Origin: TMP-86 sp031394735
GTDB taxonomy: Bacteria; Pseudomonadota; Gammaproteobacteria; Steroidobacterales; Steroidobacteraceae
DNA: 64,000 nucleotides
Reading direction: 5' to 3'
Assembly (NCBI GenBank): GCA_031394735.1
Contig: JANMXI010000045.1
Coordinates: forward strand, 1-64,000
Shown in pieces: positions 51,857 through 61,200 of the stretch. Position numbers and translations under genes: made by a program. How positions within the stretch are numbered: position 1 is the first letter of the stretch; each line of letters opens with the position of its first letter. The notes under the pieces were generated by a model, which ran no database searches, was not told the DNA's origin, and saw nothing but the letters and a program-made list of their open reading frames with translations.

Positions 51857-54800
51857 ACATTCAGCGCGCGGTCGCGATCGTCGGCATCGGCTGCCGTTTT
51901 CCGGGGGGCGTACGCGACGCACGCGGGTTCTGGCGTCTGCTCACCGAAGGGCGTGATGCTATCGGCGAGATTCCACCCGACCGTATCGACGTAGAGCGCT
52001 TCTTCCACCCGCAGCCGGCCACGCCCGGTCGCATGATGAGCAGACGCGGCGGCTTTCTCGATGCCATCGAGGACTTCGATGCAGCCTTCTTCAGCATCTC
52101 GCCCCGCGAGGCCGAACGGATTGACCCGCAGCAGCGTCTGCTGTTGGAAACCGCCTGGGAGGCGATCGAAGACTCCGGTGTCGACGCAAACCGACTGGTA
52201 GGAAGCCGCACCGGCGTCTACGTCGGCGAGTGGGTCGCCGACTTCGAAGCACGCAGCTTCGCCGACCTCGATCGGCTCGACATCCAGGCTACCTCCGGCA
52301 GCGGCCGTTATGCTGCGTCGGGCCGGGTGTCCTACGCGCTCGGGCTGCGGGGCCCGAGCCTGACCATCGACAGCGCATGCTCTTCGTCGCTGGCTGCGTT
52401 GCACCTCGCCGTGACGGCAATCCGCAGTGGCGAATGCCCGCTAGCGTTGGCCGGCGGGGTGAACCTGATCCTTCAGCCACACATTACGGTGGCTTATTCG
52501 CAGAGCCGCATGATGGCTCCGGACGGCCACTGCAAATTCGCCGACGCGACCGGCGATGGCTACGTGCGCAGCGAGGGCGCCGCGCTGGTGCTGCTAAAGC
52601 CGCTTGCGCAAGCATTGGCCGATGGCGATCGCATCTACGCCATCGTGCGCGGCAGTGCGGTTAACAACGACGGCCGCAGCAGCGGTGTCATGGGTCGGCC
52701 GAGCCGCACCGGCCATGAAGAGCTGCTGCGCAGTGCTTACGCGGACGCCGACGTCGCGCCCGGCCGCGTCGGCTACGTCGAGGCGCACGGCACGGGTACT
52801 CGCGCGGGCGACCCTGTCGAGATCGGTGCTCTTGGTGCCGTGCTCGGCGAGGGACGCGTGGCCGGCTCGCGTTGCTGGATCGGTTCGGTGAAGACCAACA
52901 TCGGCCACACTGAGAGCGCGGCGGGTGTGGCCGGGCTGATCAAGGCGGCGCTGGCGCTGCACGAAGGCGCGATTCCAGCGAGCCTGCACTTCAGGGAACC
53001 GAACCCGCAGGTAGCCTGGGCCGAGCTACCCTTCGATGTGCCAACTACCTTGACGCCATGGCCGGCCGGCGACGCGCCGCGTGTGGCAGGCGTCAACTCC
53101 TTCGGCATCGCCGGCAGCAACGCGCACGCGGTGCTCGAATCAGCTCCAGCGGCCGCGCCAATTCCCGCCAGCACGCTTCCGCCACGCCCTGCTCTGCTGG
53201 TACTGTCAGCGCGTAGTGCGCAGGCGCTGCGCGCGTCGGCGCAGCGCTATGCCGATCAGCTCGATGGCGTCACGCGCCAAGGACTTGACGATATTTGCTG
53301 GACCGCCGCGACGCGCCGCACCTCGCTCGAGCACCGCGCGGCGTTTGTGGCCGAGGATGCCCGGACTCTCGCGACCAACCTGCGCGCCTTTGCCGACGGC
53401 GCGGCCGCCACGGCGGAAGGTCTCGCCAGCGAACCCTCGGCTGCCCAGCCGGTGTTCCTCGTGCCCGGCCAGGGCGGCCAATGGCGCGGCATGGCGCGCG
53501 AAATGCTGCAGCGTGAGCCGGCTTTCGCCGCGGCGCTGCAACAGTGCGATGCCGCTGCGCGGCCAATCATTGGCAGCTCGATCATCGGCTCGATCCAATC
53601 TGAGGCGAATGACGCACTCGACCGCATCGAGATCATCCAGCCCGCACTCACTGCCATCGCGATCGCCTATGCGCGCTGGCTGGAATCAATCGGCATCGTA
53701 CCGCGCGCGCTCGTGGGACACAGCATGGGCGAGGTCGGCGCGGCGCACCTCGCCGGCGTGCTCGATCTCGACCAGACAATGCTCATCGTTTGCCGCCGCA
53801 GCGCGCTGATGGCGCGTACCCGCGGGCAGGGCGCCATGGCGATGGTCGGCTTGCCGCTGCGCGCGGCCGAACGGCGACTGACGGGCCGCGAATCGCAATT
53901 GTCGGTCGCGGCCAGCAACGGGCCAGCGTCCTGCGTCGTCTCGGGCGAACCGGCCGCGCTCGCAGCCTTGATGGCCGAACTCGATTCGGCCGGCGTGTTC
54001 TGCCGGCTCGTCAACGTCGACGTGGCCTCGCACAGCTCGCAGATGGCCCAGCCGGCAGCCGAACTCGCGGCCGAACTCGCCGGACTTGAACCGCGCGAGG
54101 CACAGCGGCCGATCCACTCAACGCTGCTCGGCCGTGCGGCCCAGGGCCGCGAATTCGCGGCGGGCTACTGGGGCCGCAACCTGCGCGAGCCCGTGCGCTT
54201 CGAGGCCTGCGTGGCGCAGTTACTCGACGCCGACGCGCGCTGCTTCGTCGAACTTGGCCCGCATGCCGTGCTCGGCGGCGCGGTGCGGGAATCGGCCCAA
54301 GCGCGCGGCATTGGCGTCACGGCACTGGCCTGCGGCCGGCGGGACGAACCCGAACAATGTTGTGCATTGAGTGTGGTGGCATCGCTCTGGGTCGCCGGGC
54401 TCGACATCGACTGGCGCCGCGTGCTGCCGCGCGGACGCGTGGTCGACCTGCCGTTATACCCTTGGCAGCGCGAGCGCCACTGGTCGGAGACCGGTTCGCT
54501 GGCCGGCGCCGGTGCTGCCGATGTGTCCAGACCCGGCCACCACCCGCTGCTTGAAAGGCGATTCGAGCCTGCCGCGCAGGATGCCGTTTACTGGGAGACC
54601 ACGCTCGCGCCGCAGCGCTTCGCCTGGGTCGCCGATCACGTCGTGCGCGGCTCGGTGTGGCTGCCCGGCACAGCGTATGTTGAAGCGACGCTCGCGGCCG
54701 TCAACGAATTGCGCCCGCAGCATGCGTGGGCGCTCGCCGACATCGAATTCCTCGCCGCCTGGGCGATCACACCCGGCAGTTCGCCGCGCATGCAGGTCCG

Positions 54801-57800
54801 GGTTGAATGGACAGGCGAAACGCAGGGCCGCTTTGAGGTGCACGGCCTCGCCCCCGACGACTTCAGCGATCGCTGGGAACAACGCGCAACGGGCCGCATC
54901 GTAGCGGCCGCCCCCATCGCGCCCCTCGCCGCCGTCGGTGAACCGAGCGACCCGCTGTCGCGCGCTGAAGCGTACGCGCTGCTGGCCGGACTCGGTCTGG
55001 CGTACGGCCCAGCGTTTCAAGGTCTGCGTGAGTTACGCCTCTGCGCTACGCAAGCCGCCGCGCAGGTGCAGCTCGACGCCGCGACGCTCGACCCTCGCGC
55101 CGTCCGCTATGGCGCCTACCCGCCCTTGCTCGACAACGCACTACAGGCGCTCGCCGCCGCAATTGCTCAACACCACCCCGACGACAGCGCCACTCCGATT
55201 CCCACGCGCATCGGCCGGATCGAACTGTGGCACCCGCTGCCGACCGATGCGGCGCTGAGCCTCAGCGTCGCACCCGGCACCGGTGATGTTGACATCCACG
55301 ACGGCAACGGCAAGCCGCTCGGCGCGCTGCGCGGCATCGTCTTCAAGCGATGGCCTCAGTCCACGGCCGGTGGCATCACCGAGTTGCTGCAGCGGCCGGA
55401 GTGGATCGACTTGACTCCGAGCAGCGGCACCGACGCGCTCGGCCCCGTCGTCGTGGTCTGCATTTCGGCTGCGACCGCGGCGCCGCTGATCCACGCGTTG
55501 GCGGCCGTCGGTGTGCGCGCGGTTCACGTGACATCCGCCGACTTGCCCTTTTCACCCACCATCTCGGCGCTGTTCGGCGCGTCGCCGCGCGGCCACGTCG
55601 TGCACCTGGGCGCGCTCGAGTGCCCGATGCCGGATGAAGAACTCGGCTGGATCGAGGATGCCTGGCAGTGCAGCGGCGATGGCGCGCTCGCGCTGGCACA
55701 CTCGATCGGTCATGCCGTGGACGGCGCGCCGCCGCGCGTCTGGCTGGTCACGCGGCGCGCCGTGGCCGCTGGCAACAACGATGGCCCGATGGCACTGGGC
55801 GGCGCGGCACTCTGGGGCCTGGGTCGCTCCTGGGCCCATGAGCAGCCGGCCCTGGACCTCACGCTCGTCGATCTCGACGGCGCCACTGCTGCGGAAATCG
55901 TTCCACTGCTGCGCGCTGCGCCGGCGCAGCGGCAGCTGGCGCTGCGCGGCGGCCGCTGGCTTGGCCTGCGGCTCGCGGCTTGGGCGGAGTCACTGGATGC
56001 AAGCACCTCGAATCACGCACCGAGCCTCCGCGCTGCGATCTCCTTGCCCGGCGACCCCACCACATTGCACTGGGAAGCCGCGCTTCGACAGGCACCGCAG
56101 CCGCACGAGGTCGAGGTCGAGGTCGAGCACGCGGGGCTCAACTTCATGAACCTGATGTCGGCCCTCGGCGTGTACCCCGGCTACGAAAACGGCCAGGGTC
56201 CGCTCGGCATCGAATGCACCGGTCGGGTGGCGCGCGTCGGTGGCGAGGTCACGCATGTGCACCCGGGTGATGCGGTGATCGCCATCGGCCCCGCCTGCCT
56301 GCAGCGCCACGCACGGGTGCATGGCGAACTCGTTGCGCTACGCCCGCACGATATCGCCTCCAATGCCGCCGCTGGCCTGCCAATCGCCTTTCTCACCGCG
56401 ATCCATGCACTGACCCACCTCGCCCGTCTTGAACCCGACGAGCGCGTGCTTATCCACTCTGCGACCGGCGGCGTCGGACTCGCCGCACTTCAAGTTGCGC
56501 AACGCGCTGGCGCCCAGGTCTTCGCAAGCGCCGGCACGCAGGACAAGCGTGCCCTGTTGCGTTCGATGGGCGTGGTTCACGTGTTTGATTCACGCGGCGA
56601 TTTTGCCGACGCGGCGCTGGCCGCCAGCGGTGGACGCGGCGTCGACGTGGTGCTGAACTCGCTCACTGGTGAGGCGATCTGTGCCGGCCTGCGCTGCCTC
56701 GCGCCCTACGGCCGCTTCGTCGAACTCGGTAAACGCGACATCTATGGCGGCAGGAGCGTCGCGCTGGCGCCGTTTCGCGCCAACTTGTCGTACTTCGCGG
56801 TCGACCTCGACCGCATGATGCGCGAGCGCCCTGCAGCGCTTGGCCGGATGCTGCGCGAGTTCGTCCGCGACATGGATGCCGGCATCTGGCGCCCCTTGCC
56901 GGTGAGCACTTTCGCGGCGGACCAACTCATCGACGCGTTCAAGACGCTGATGCCCGGCACGCATGTCGGTAAGCACGTGGTCGCACTCGACCCACCGCCG
57001 ACCACGGTGCACCCCTCCGCCGGGCTGCATGCGGCATTGCGCATGGATGGTTGCCACCTCATTACCGGCGGCCTTGGCGCACTCGGCCTCGAGGTCGCGC
57101 GCTGGCTCGCGCGCCGCGGTGCTTCGGCGTTGATGCTGATCGGCCGCCGCGCACCAACGCCGGCACTGCAACAGACCCTGCGCGAGATCGAGTCGCTCGG
57201 CACGCGCGTGCTGACCGCCGCCTGCGATGTGGCCGACCGCATCGCGCTTGGCGCCGCGCTCAATCGCGCGCGCGCCGAAGGCGGCCCGCTACGCGGCGTG
57301 TTCCATGCGGCCGGCGTGCTCGCCGACGTAACGCTCGGCGAGATGACGCCGCGGACGCTGCGCGCGCCGCGCGATGCCAAGGTACTCGGTGCCTGGAACC
57401 TCGACCGCCTGACCCGCGGCGACACGCTCGATGCGTTCGTGATGTTCTCCTCGGTGGCAGCTTTGTTTGGCACGCCCGGCCAGGGCAACTATGCGGCGGC
57501 GAACGCCTTTCTCGACGCACTGGCGCACGAGCGGCGCGCGCGCGGCCAGCCGGGTCTCGCGATCGGCTTCGGCCCGATCTCCCATGTCGGTCTGACCGCC
57601 GCCAGCGCGGTTCGCGGCAATTCACTGGCCCGGCTTGGCTTCGACGGCATCACGGTCGCAATCGCAGTCGAAGCGATCGACCGGCTGATTGCCTACGGCG
57701 GTCCACAAGCCGTGTGCGCAGCGTTCGATGCGAAACGCTGGCATGCAGCAATGGGCCGCGAGGACGCTGCCAGCCTCGTTGAAAACGACGTCGAATTTCC

Positions 57801-58215
57801 GCAGGGTAAGGCGGGCGCCGAACCGACGCTGCGCGATGCGCTCGCCCGCGCGCCACCCGGCCCGCCCCGCCGCGCACTGCTGGAGTCTGCGATCAAAACG
57901 GAGATCGGCGCCGTGCTGCGCGTGGCACCACAACGCGTACCCGCCGACGTAGCGCTCAAATCGCTGGGCATGGATTCGCTGATGGCGCTCGAACTGCGCA
58001 ACCGGATCGAGAAGCGCAGCGGCGCTTCGCTCTCACCGACGCTGGCGTGGAACCACCCGACCGTGCGTGCGCTCGCCGAGCACCTTGCAGCACGGTTGCA
58101 CTTGTCGCTGGATGCGCCAGCGGGCGATGCCGAACTCGACGCCCTGCTCACTGACCTCGAGCAAATGAGCGACGACGAGGCCCGCGCCCTGCTCGAACGC
58201 GGCGGTGTTGCGTGA
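51853..58215 (+). CDS. type I polyketide synthase, fully reducing module (KS-AT-DH-ER-KR-ACP)
   Basis: A 2120-residue single module. KS: residues 1-430, with Cys176 in DSACSSSL, His312 in HGTGT and His352 in NIGHTE. AT: about 530-850, with Ser624 in GHSMGE and the motif DVASHS, which leans to methylmalonyl-type or mycobacterial-type ATs. DH: about 895-1170, with His929 in HVVRGSVWLP and Asp1094 in LLDNALQ. A structural KR half follows at about 1180-1380. ER: about 1400-1715, with SATGGVG at 1536-1542. KR: TGGLGALG near 1738, K1843, S1867, Y1880. ACP: Ser2042 in GMDSL. No docking helix at the N-terminus. All catalytic residues I checked are present. One round would give a saturated extension. 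Confidence 0.95.
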   Translation: MNIQRAVAIVGIGCRFPGGVRDARGFWRLLTEGRDAIGEIPPDRIDVERFFHPQPATPGRMMSRRGGFLDAIEDFDAAFFSISPREAERIDPQQRLLLETAWEAIEDSGVDANRLVGSRTGVYVGEWVADFEARSFADLDRLDIQATSGSGRYAASGRVSYALGLRGPSLTIDSACSSSLAALHLAVTAIRSGECPLALAGGVNLILQPHITVAYSQSRMMAPDGHCKFADATGDGYVRSEGAALVLLKPLAQALADGDRIYAIVRGSAVNNDGRSSGVMGRPSRTGHEELLRSAYADADVAPGRVGYVEAHGTGTRAGDPVEIGALGAVLGEGRVAGSRCWIGSVKTNIGHTESAAGVAGLIKAALALHEGAIPASLHFREPNPQVAWAELPFDVPTTLTPWPAGDAPRVAGVNSFGIAGSNAHAVLESAPAAAPIPASTLPPRPALLVLSARSAQALRASAQRYADQLDGVTRQGLDDICWTAATRRTSLEHRAAFVAEDARTLATNLRAFADGAAATAEGLASEPSAAQPVFLVPGQGGQWRGMAREMLQREPAFAAALQQCDAAARPIIGSSIIGSIQSEANDALDRIEIIQPALTAIAIAYARWLESIGIVPRALVGHSMGEVGAAHLAGVLDLDQTMLIVCRRSALMARTRGQGAMAMVGLPLRAAERRLTGRESQLSVAASNGPASCVVSGEPAALAALMAELDSAGVFCRLVNVDVASHSSQMAQPAAELAAELAGLEPREAQRPIHSTLLGRAAQGREFAAGYWGRNLREPVRFEACVAQLLDADARCFVELGPHAVLGGAVRESAQARGIGVTALACGRRDEPEQCCALSVVASLWVAGLDIDWRRVLPRGRVVDLPLYPWQRERHWSETGSLAGAGAADVSRPGHHPLLERRFEPAAQDAVYWETTLAPQRFAWVADHVVRGSVWLPGTAYVEATLAAVNELRPQHAWALADIEFLAAWAITPGSSPRMQVRVEWTGETQGRFEVHGLAPDDFSDRWEQRATGRIVAAAPIAPLAAVGEPSDPLSRAEAYALLAGLGLAYGPAFQGLRELRLCATQAAAQVQLDAATLDPRAVRYGAYPPLLDNALQALAAAIAQHHPDDSATPIPTRIGRIELWHPLPTDAALSLSVAPGTGDVDIHDGNGKPLGALRGIVFKRWPQSTAGGITELLQRPEWIDLTPSSGTDALGPVVVVCISAATAAPLIHALAAVGVRAVHVTSADLPFSPTISALFGASPRGHVVHLGALECPMPDEELGWIEDAWQCSGDGALALAHSIGHAVDGAPPRVWLVTRRAVAAGNNDGPMALGGAALWGLGRSWAHEQPALDLTLVDLDGATAAEIVPLLRAAPAQRQLALRGGRWLGLRLAAWAESLDASTSNHAPSLRAAISLPGDPTTLHWEAALRQAPQPHEVEVEVEHAGLNFMNLMSALGVYPGYENGQGPLGIECTGRVARVGGEVTHVHPGDAVIAIGPACLQRHARVHGELVALRPHDIASNAAAGLPIAFLTAIHALTHLARLEPDERVLIHSATGGVGLAALQVAQRAGAQVFASAGTQDKRALLRSMGVVHVFDSRGDFADAALAASGGRGVDVVLNSLTGEAICAGLRCLAPYGRFVELGKRDIYGGRSVALAPFRANLSYFAVDLDRMMRERPAALGRMLREFVRDMDAGIWRPLPVSTFAADQLIDAFKTLMPGTHVGKHVVALDPPPTTVHPSAGLHAALRMDGCHLITGGLGALGLEVARWLARRGASALMLIGRRAPTPALQQTLREIESLGTRVLTAACDVADRIALGAALNRARAEGGPLRGVFHAAGVLADVTLGEMTPRTLRAPRDAKVLGAWNLDRLTRGDTLDAFVMFSSVAALFGTPGQGNYAAANAFLDALAHERRARGQPGLAIGFGPISHVGLTAASAVRGNSLARLGFDGITVAIAVEAIDRLIAYGGPQAVCAAFDAKRWHAAMGREDAASLVENDVEFPQGKAGAEPTLRDALARAPPGPPRRALLESAIKTEIGAVLRVAPQRVPADVALKSLGMDSLMALELRNRIEKRSGASLSPTLAWNHPTVRALAEHLAARLHLSLDAPAGDAELDALLTDLEQMSDDEARALLERGGVA

Positions 58216-61200
58216 GCGTTCCGCCCGATCGCCTGGCCGGCCTGTCGCCGGGAAAACGAGCGCTGCTCGCGCAACGCCTCCGGCAAAAGCCAGGTGCGCC
58301 GCTCGCGCCGCTCACTCCCACGGTCGAGCGCATCGCCATCCTCGCCTCGGCCTGCCGCCTGCCCGGCGGTGCCGACTCGCCAGCGACATTGTGGCAGTTG
58401 CTCGCCGAGGGTCGCGATGCAGTCACGGACGTCCCAGCCTCACGCTGGGACGGCGCCGCGCTCTTCAGCCACGACCCGCACGAAGCCAACCGCATCCAGT
58501 CGCGCTGCGGCGGTTTCCTCGACGGTCTGGACCGCTTCGACGCCGCCTTCTTCGGCATTGCGCCGCGCGAGGCGGCACTGATGGACCCACAGCAGCGCCT
58601 GCTGCTCGAACTCGCCTGGGAAGCGCTCGAAGCGGCCGGCCTGCCGATCGAAGGCCTGGCCCGCTCGGCCACCGGCGTGTTTGTTGGTGCACACAGCCAG
58701 AGCAGCGACTGGTGGCTGCTGCAACTCGCGCAGCGCGGCGGTGTGGCCAGTCATTCGAGCACCGGTTCGGCGCATAGTATCCTCGCGAATCGCGTCTCGT
58801 ATGCGTATGACCTACGTGGCCCGTCGATGACGGTGGACACCGCGTGCTCGTCTTCCCTCGTCGCCATTCATCTCGCGTGCCAGAGCCTGCGCAGCGGCGA
58901 ATGCGACCTGGCGCTCGCTGGCGGCGTGAATCTGATGCTGCTGCCGAGCGCTAGCTTCGCGTTCAGTCAGCTGCAGATTCTGTCCGCGGGCGGCCGCTGC
59001 CGGACCTTCGACGCGGCGGCTGACGGCATCGTGCGTGGCGAGGGTTGCGCGCTTGTCGTGCTCAAGCGTCTGTCGGAGGCCTTGCGCGACGGCGACCCAA
59101 TACTTGCGGTCATCGCAGGCTCGGCGGTGAACCAGGACGGCGCGAGCAACGGTCTGACCGCGCCGAACGGACCGGCGCAGGAAGCTGTGATCCAGCGTGC
59201 GCTGGCGATGGCGGCGATGGCGCCGGAACGCGTTGGCCTGGTCGAGACACACGGCACGGGCACGCCGCTCGGCGACCCTGTCGAGGTGGAAGCGCTCGCC
59301 CATGTGATTGGACCGGCGCGCGACGCAGCCCATCGCTGCTGGCTCGGTGCGCTCAAGACGAACATTGGTCACCTCGAAGCGGCGGCGGGCGTCGCGGGAC
59401 TCATCAAGGCGGTTGAATGCCTGCGTCGCGGCCTGGTACCGGCGAACCTGCACTTCACGCGTCCCAACCCGTACCTGCGCTTGGACGGCACACCGTTCGT
59501 GATTCCGCTCGATTTGACGCCATGGCCCGCCGGCACGTTGCCGCGCGTGGCCGGTGTCAGCTCGTTCGGCTTCGGCGGAACCAATGCGCATATCGTGCTT
59601 GAGGAACATCGCGGCGAGACTCCAGCTGTTGTCGATACCGCCCCACGGGACCAGCTGCTGACCGTCTCGGCGCGCAACCCAGCGGCGCTGGTGCAATCGC
59701 TACGGGAGCACGCGACAGCACTCGACACGCTGCCCGCCGAACAACTGGGCGCCTTCGTCTACACCGCAAAGGTACGGCGCAGTCACCATGCGCACCGCAT
59801 TGCGGTGGTCGGTAGCGCACCGCAGGCGCTCGCCGAACGTCTGCGCGCGCGTCTCGCGGATGCCGCAAAGTCGCCGGCTGTCGGCGACACACGACCGGTC
59901 TGGGTCTACACCGGCCAGGGCAGCCTGTGGCCGGGGATGGGCCGCGAGCTGTTCGACACTGAGCCCGTGTTCCGCACCGCGCTCGAAGAAGTCGCAGCGC
60001 TGTTCGAGAGCGCGGCCGGCTGGAACCTGCTGCCAGTCGTGATCGATGCCAGCGAAAGCACGCGCCACGCCGCCACCGAGGTCGCGCAGCCGGCGCTATT
60101 CGCGCTGCAAGTCGGGCTGACCGCGCTGTGGCGTGCTTGGGGTATGCCTGCGGGCGCCGTCGTCGGCCACAGTGTCGGCGAGGTAGCCGCAGCATTGGCC
60201 GCCGGAGTGCTGACTTTGGACGACGCCGTGGTCGTCGTGTTGCAGCGCTCGCGCGCCATGCAGCCCACGTTCGGCCACGGCTGCATGGCGCAGGCTGAAT
60301 GCGGCGAGGCGGACCTTCGCGCCGAACTTGCCGCGTTCGGTGATGTGCTCGCGGTCGCGGCGCTGAACGGACCAGCTTCGACGGTGCTGTCGGGGCCGAC
60401 CGAGCCACTCAACGCCTGCGTTGCGCAACTTCAAGCGCGCGGCATCGCAACGCGTGCCCTGGCGGTCGACTACGCCTTCCACAGCAACCAGATGACGCAT
60501 GTCGTTCCCGGCATCGTCGCTGCGCTGCGCACCATCCGGCCGCGGCCTGCGACGTTGCCATTCATGTCGACCGTGACTGGCCGATGGGCTGAGTCCGGCA
60601 ATCTCGACGCTGCCTACTGGGGCCGCAACGTGCGCGACACGGTACGGTTTGCCCCCGCGGTGCAGGAACTGCTCGCAGCGGGCTACCGGACGTTTCTCGA
60701 GATCGGTCCGCACCCAGCACTCGGTGCCGGCATCCAGGCACAGGCCGATGCGGCGCGGACCGAGGTGGGCATCGCCGCATCACTGCGGCGCGACAAGCCG
60801 GCGCGGGCCGCCTTGCTCTCGAGCATGGGCGCGCTCCTCGAAGCCGGTACTGCGATCGATTGGCAGCGGCACCGCGACCCGCGCCGCCGCGTCCTGACAT
60901 TGCCGCGCCAGCCGTGGCAGCGGCAGCGCCATTGGCTCGCTGCGCCCGATGTGGCGGCCCTCGCGTTCAGTGTCACCGGCCGCGCCGGGCCGGCCGCGGC
61001 GCTCGGCGACCCCACCGCCTGTTACGAGATGAGTTGGTTGCCCTCGGCCGTTTTGCCGCGCGCACCGGCGTTCGACATTACCCGCCACGCCGCGCCGCTC
61101 GAAGCGCTGGCTGCCACCTGGCCCGAAGCGCAGGTTCTGGCCGGTGAATCAGACGTGCAGACGGCTCTTGAGGCACATGCTGCGGCACATGTCTGGCACA

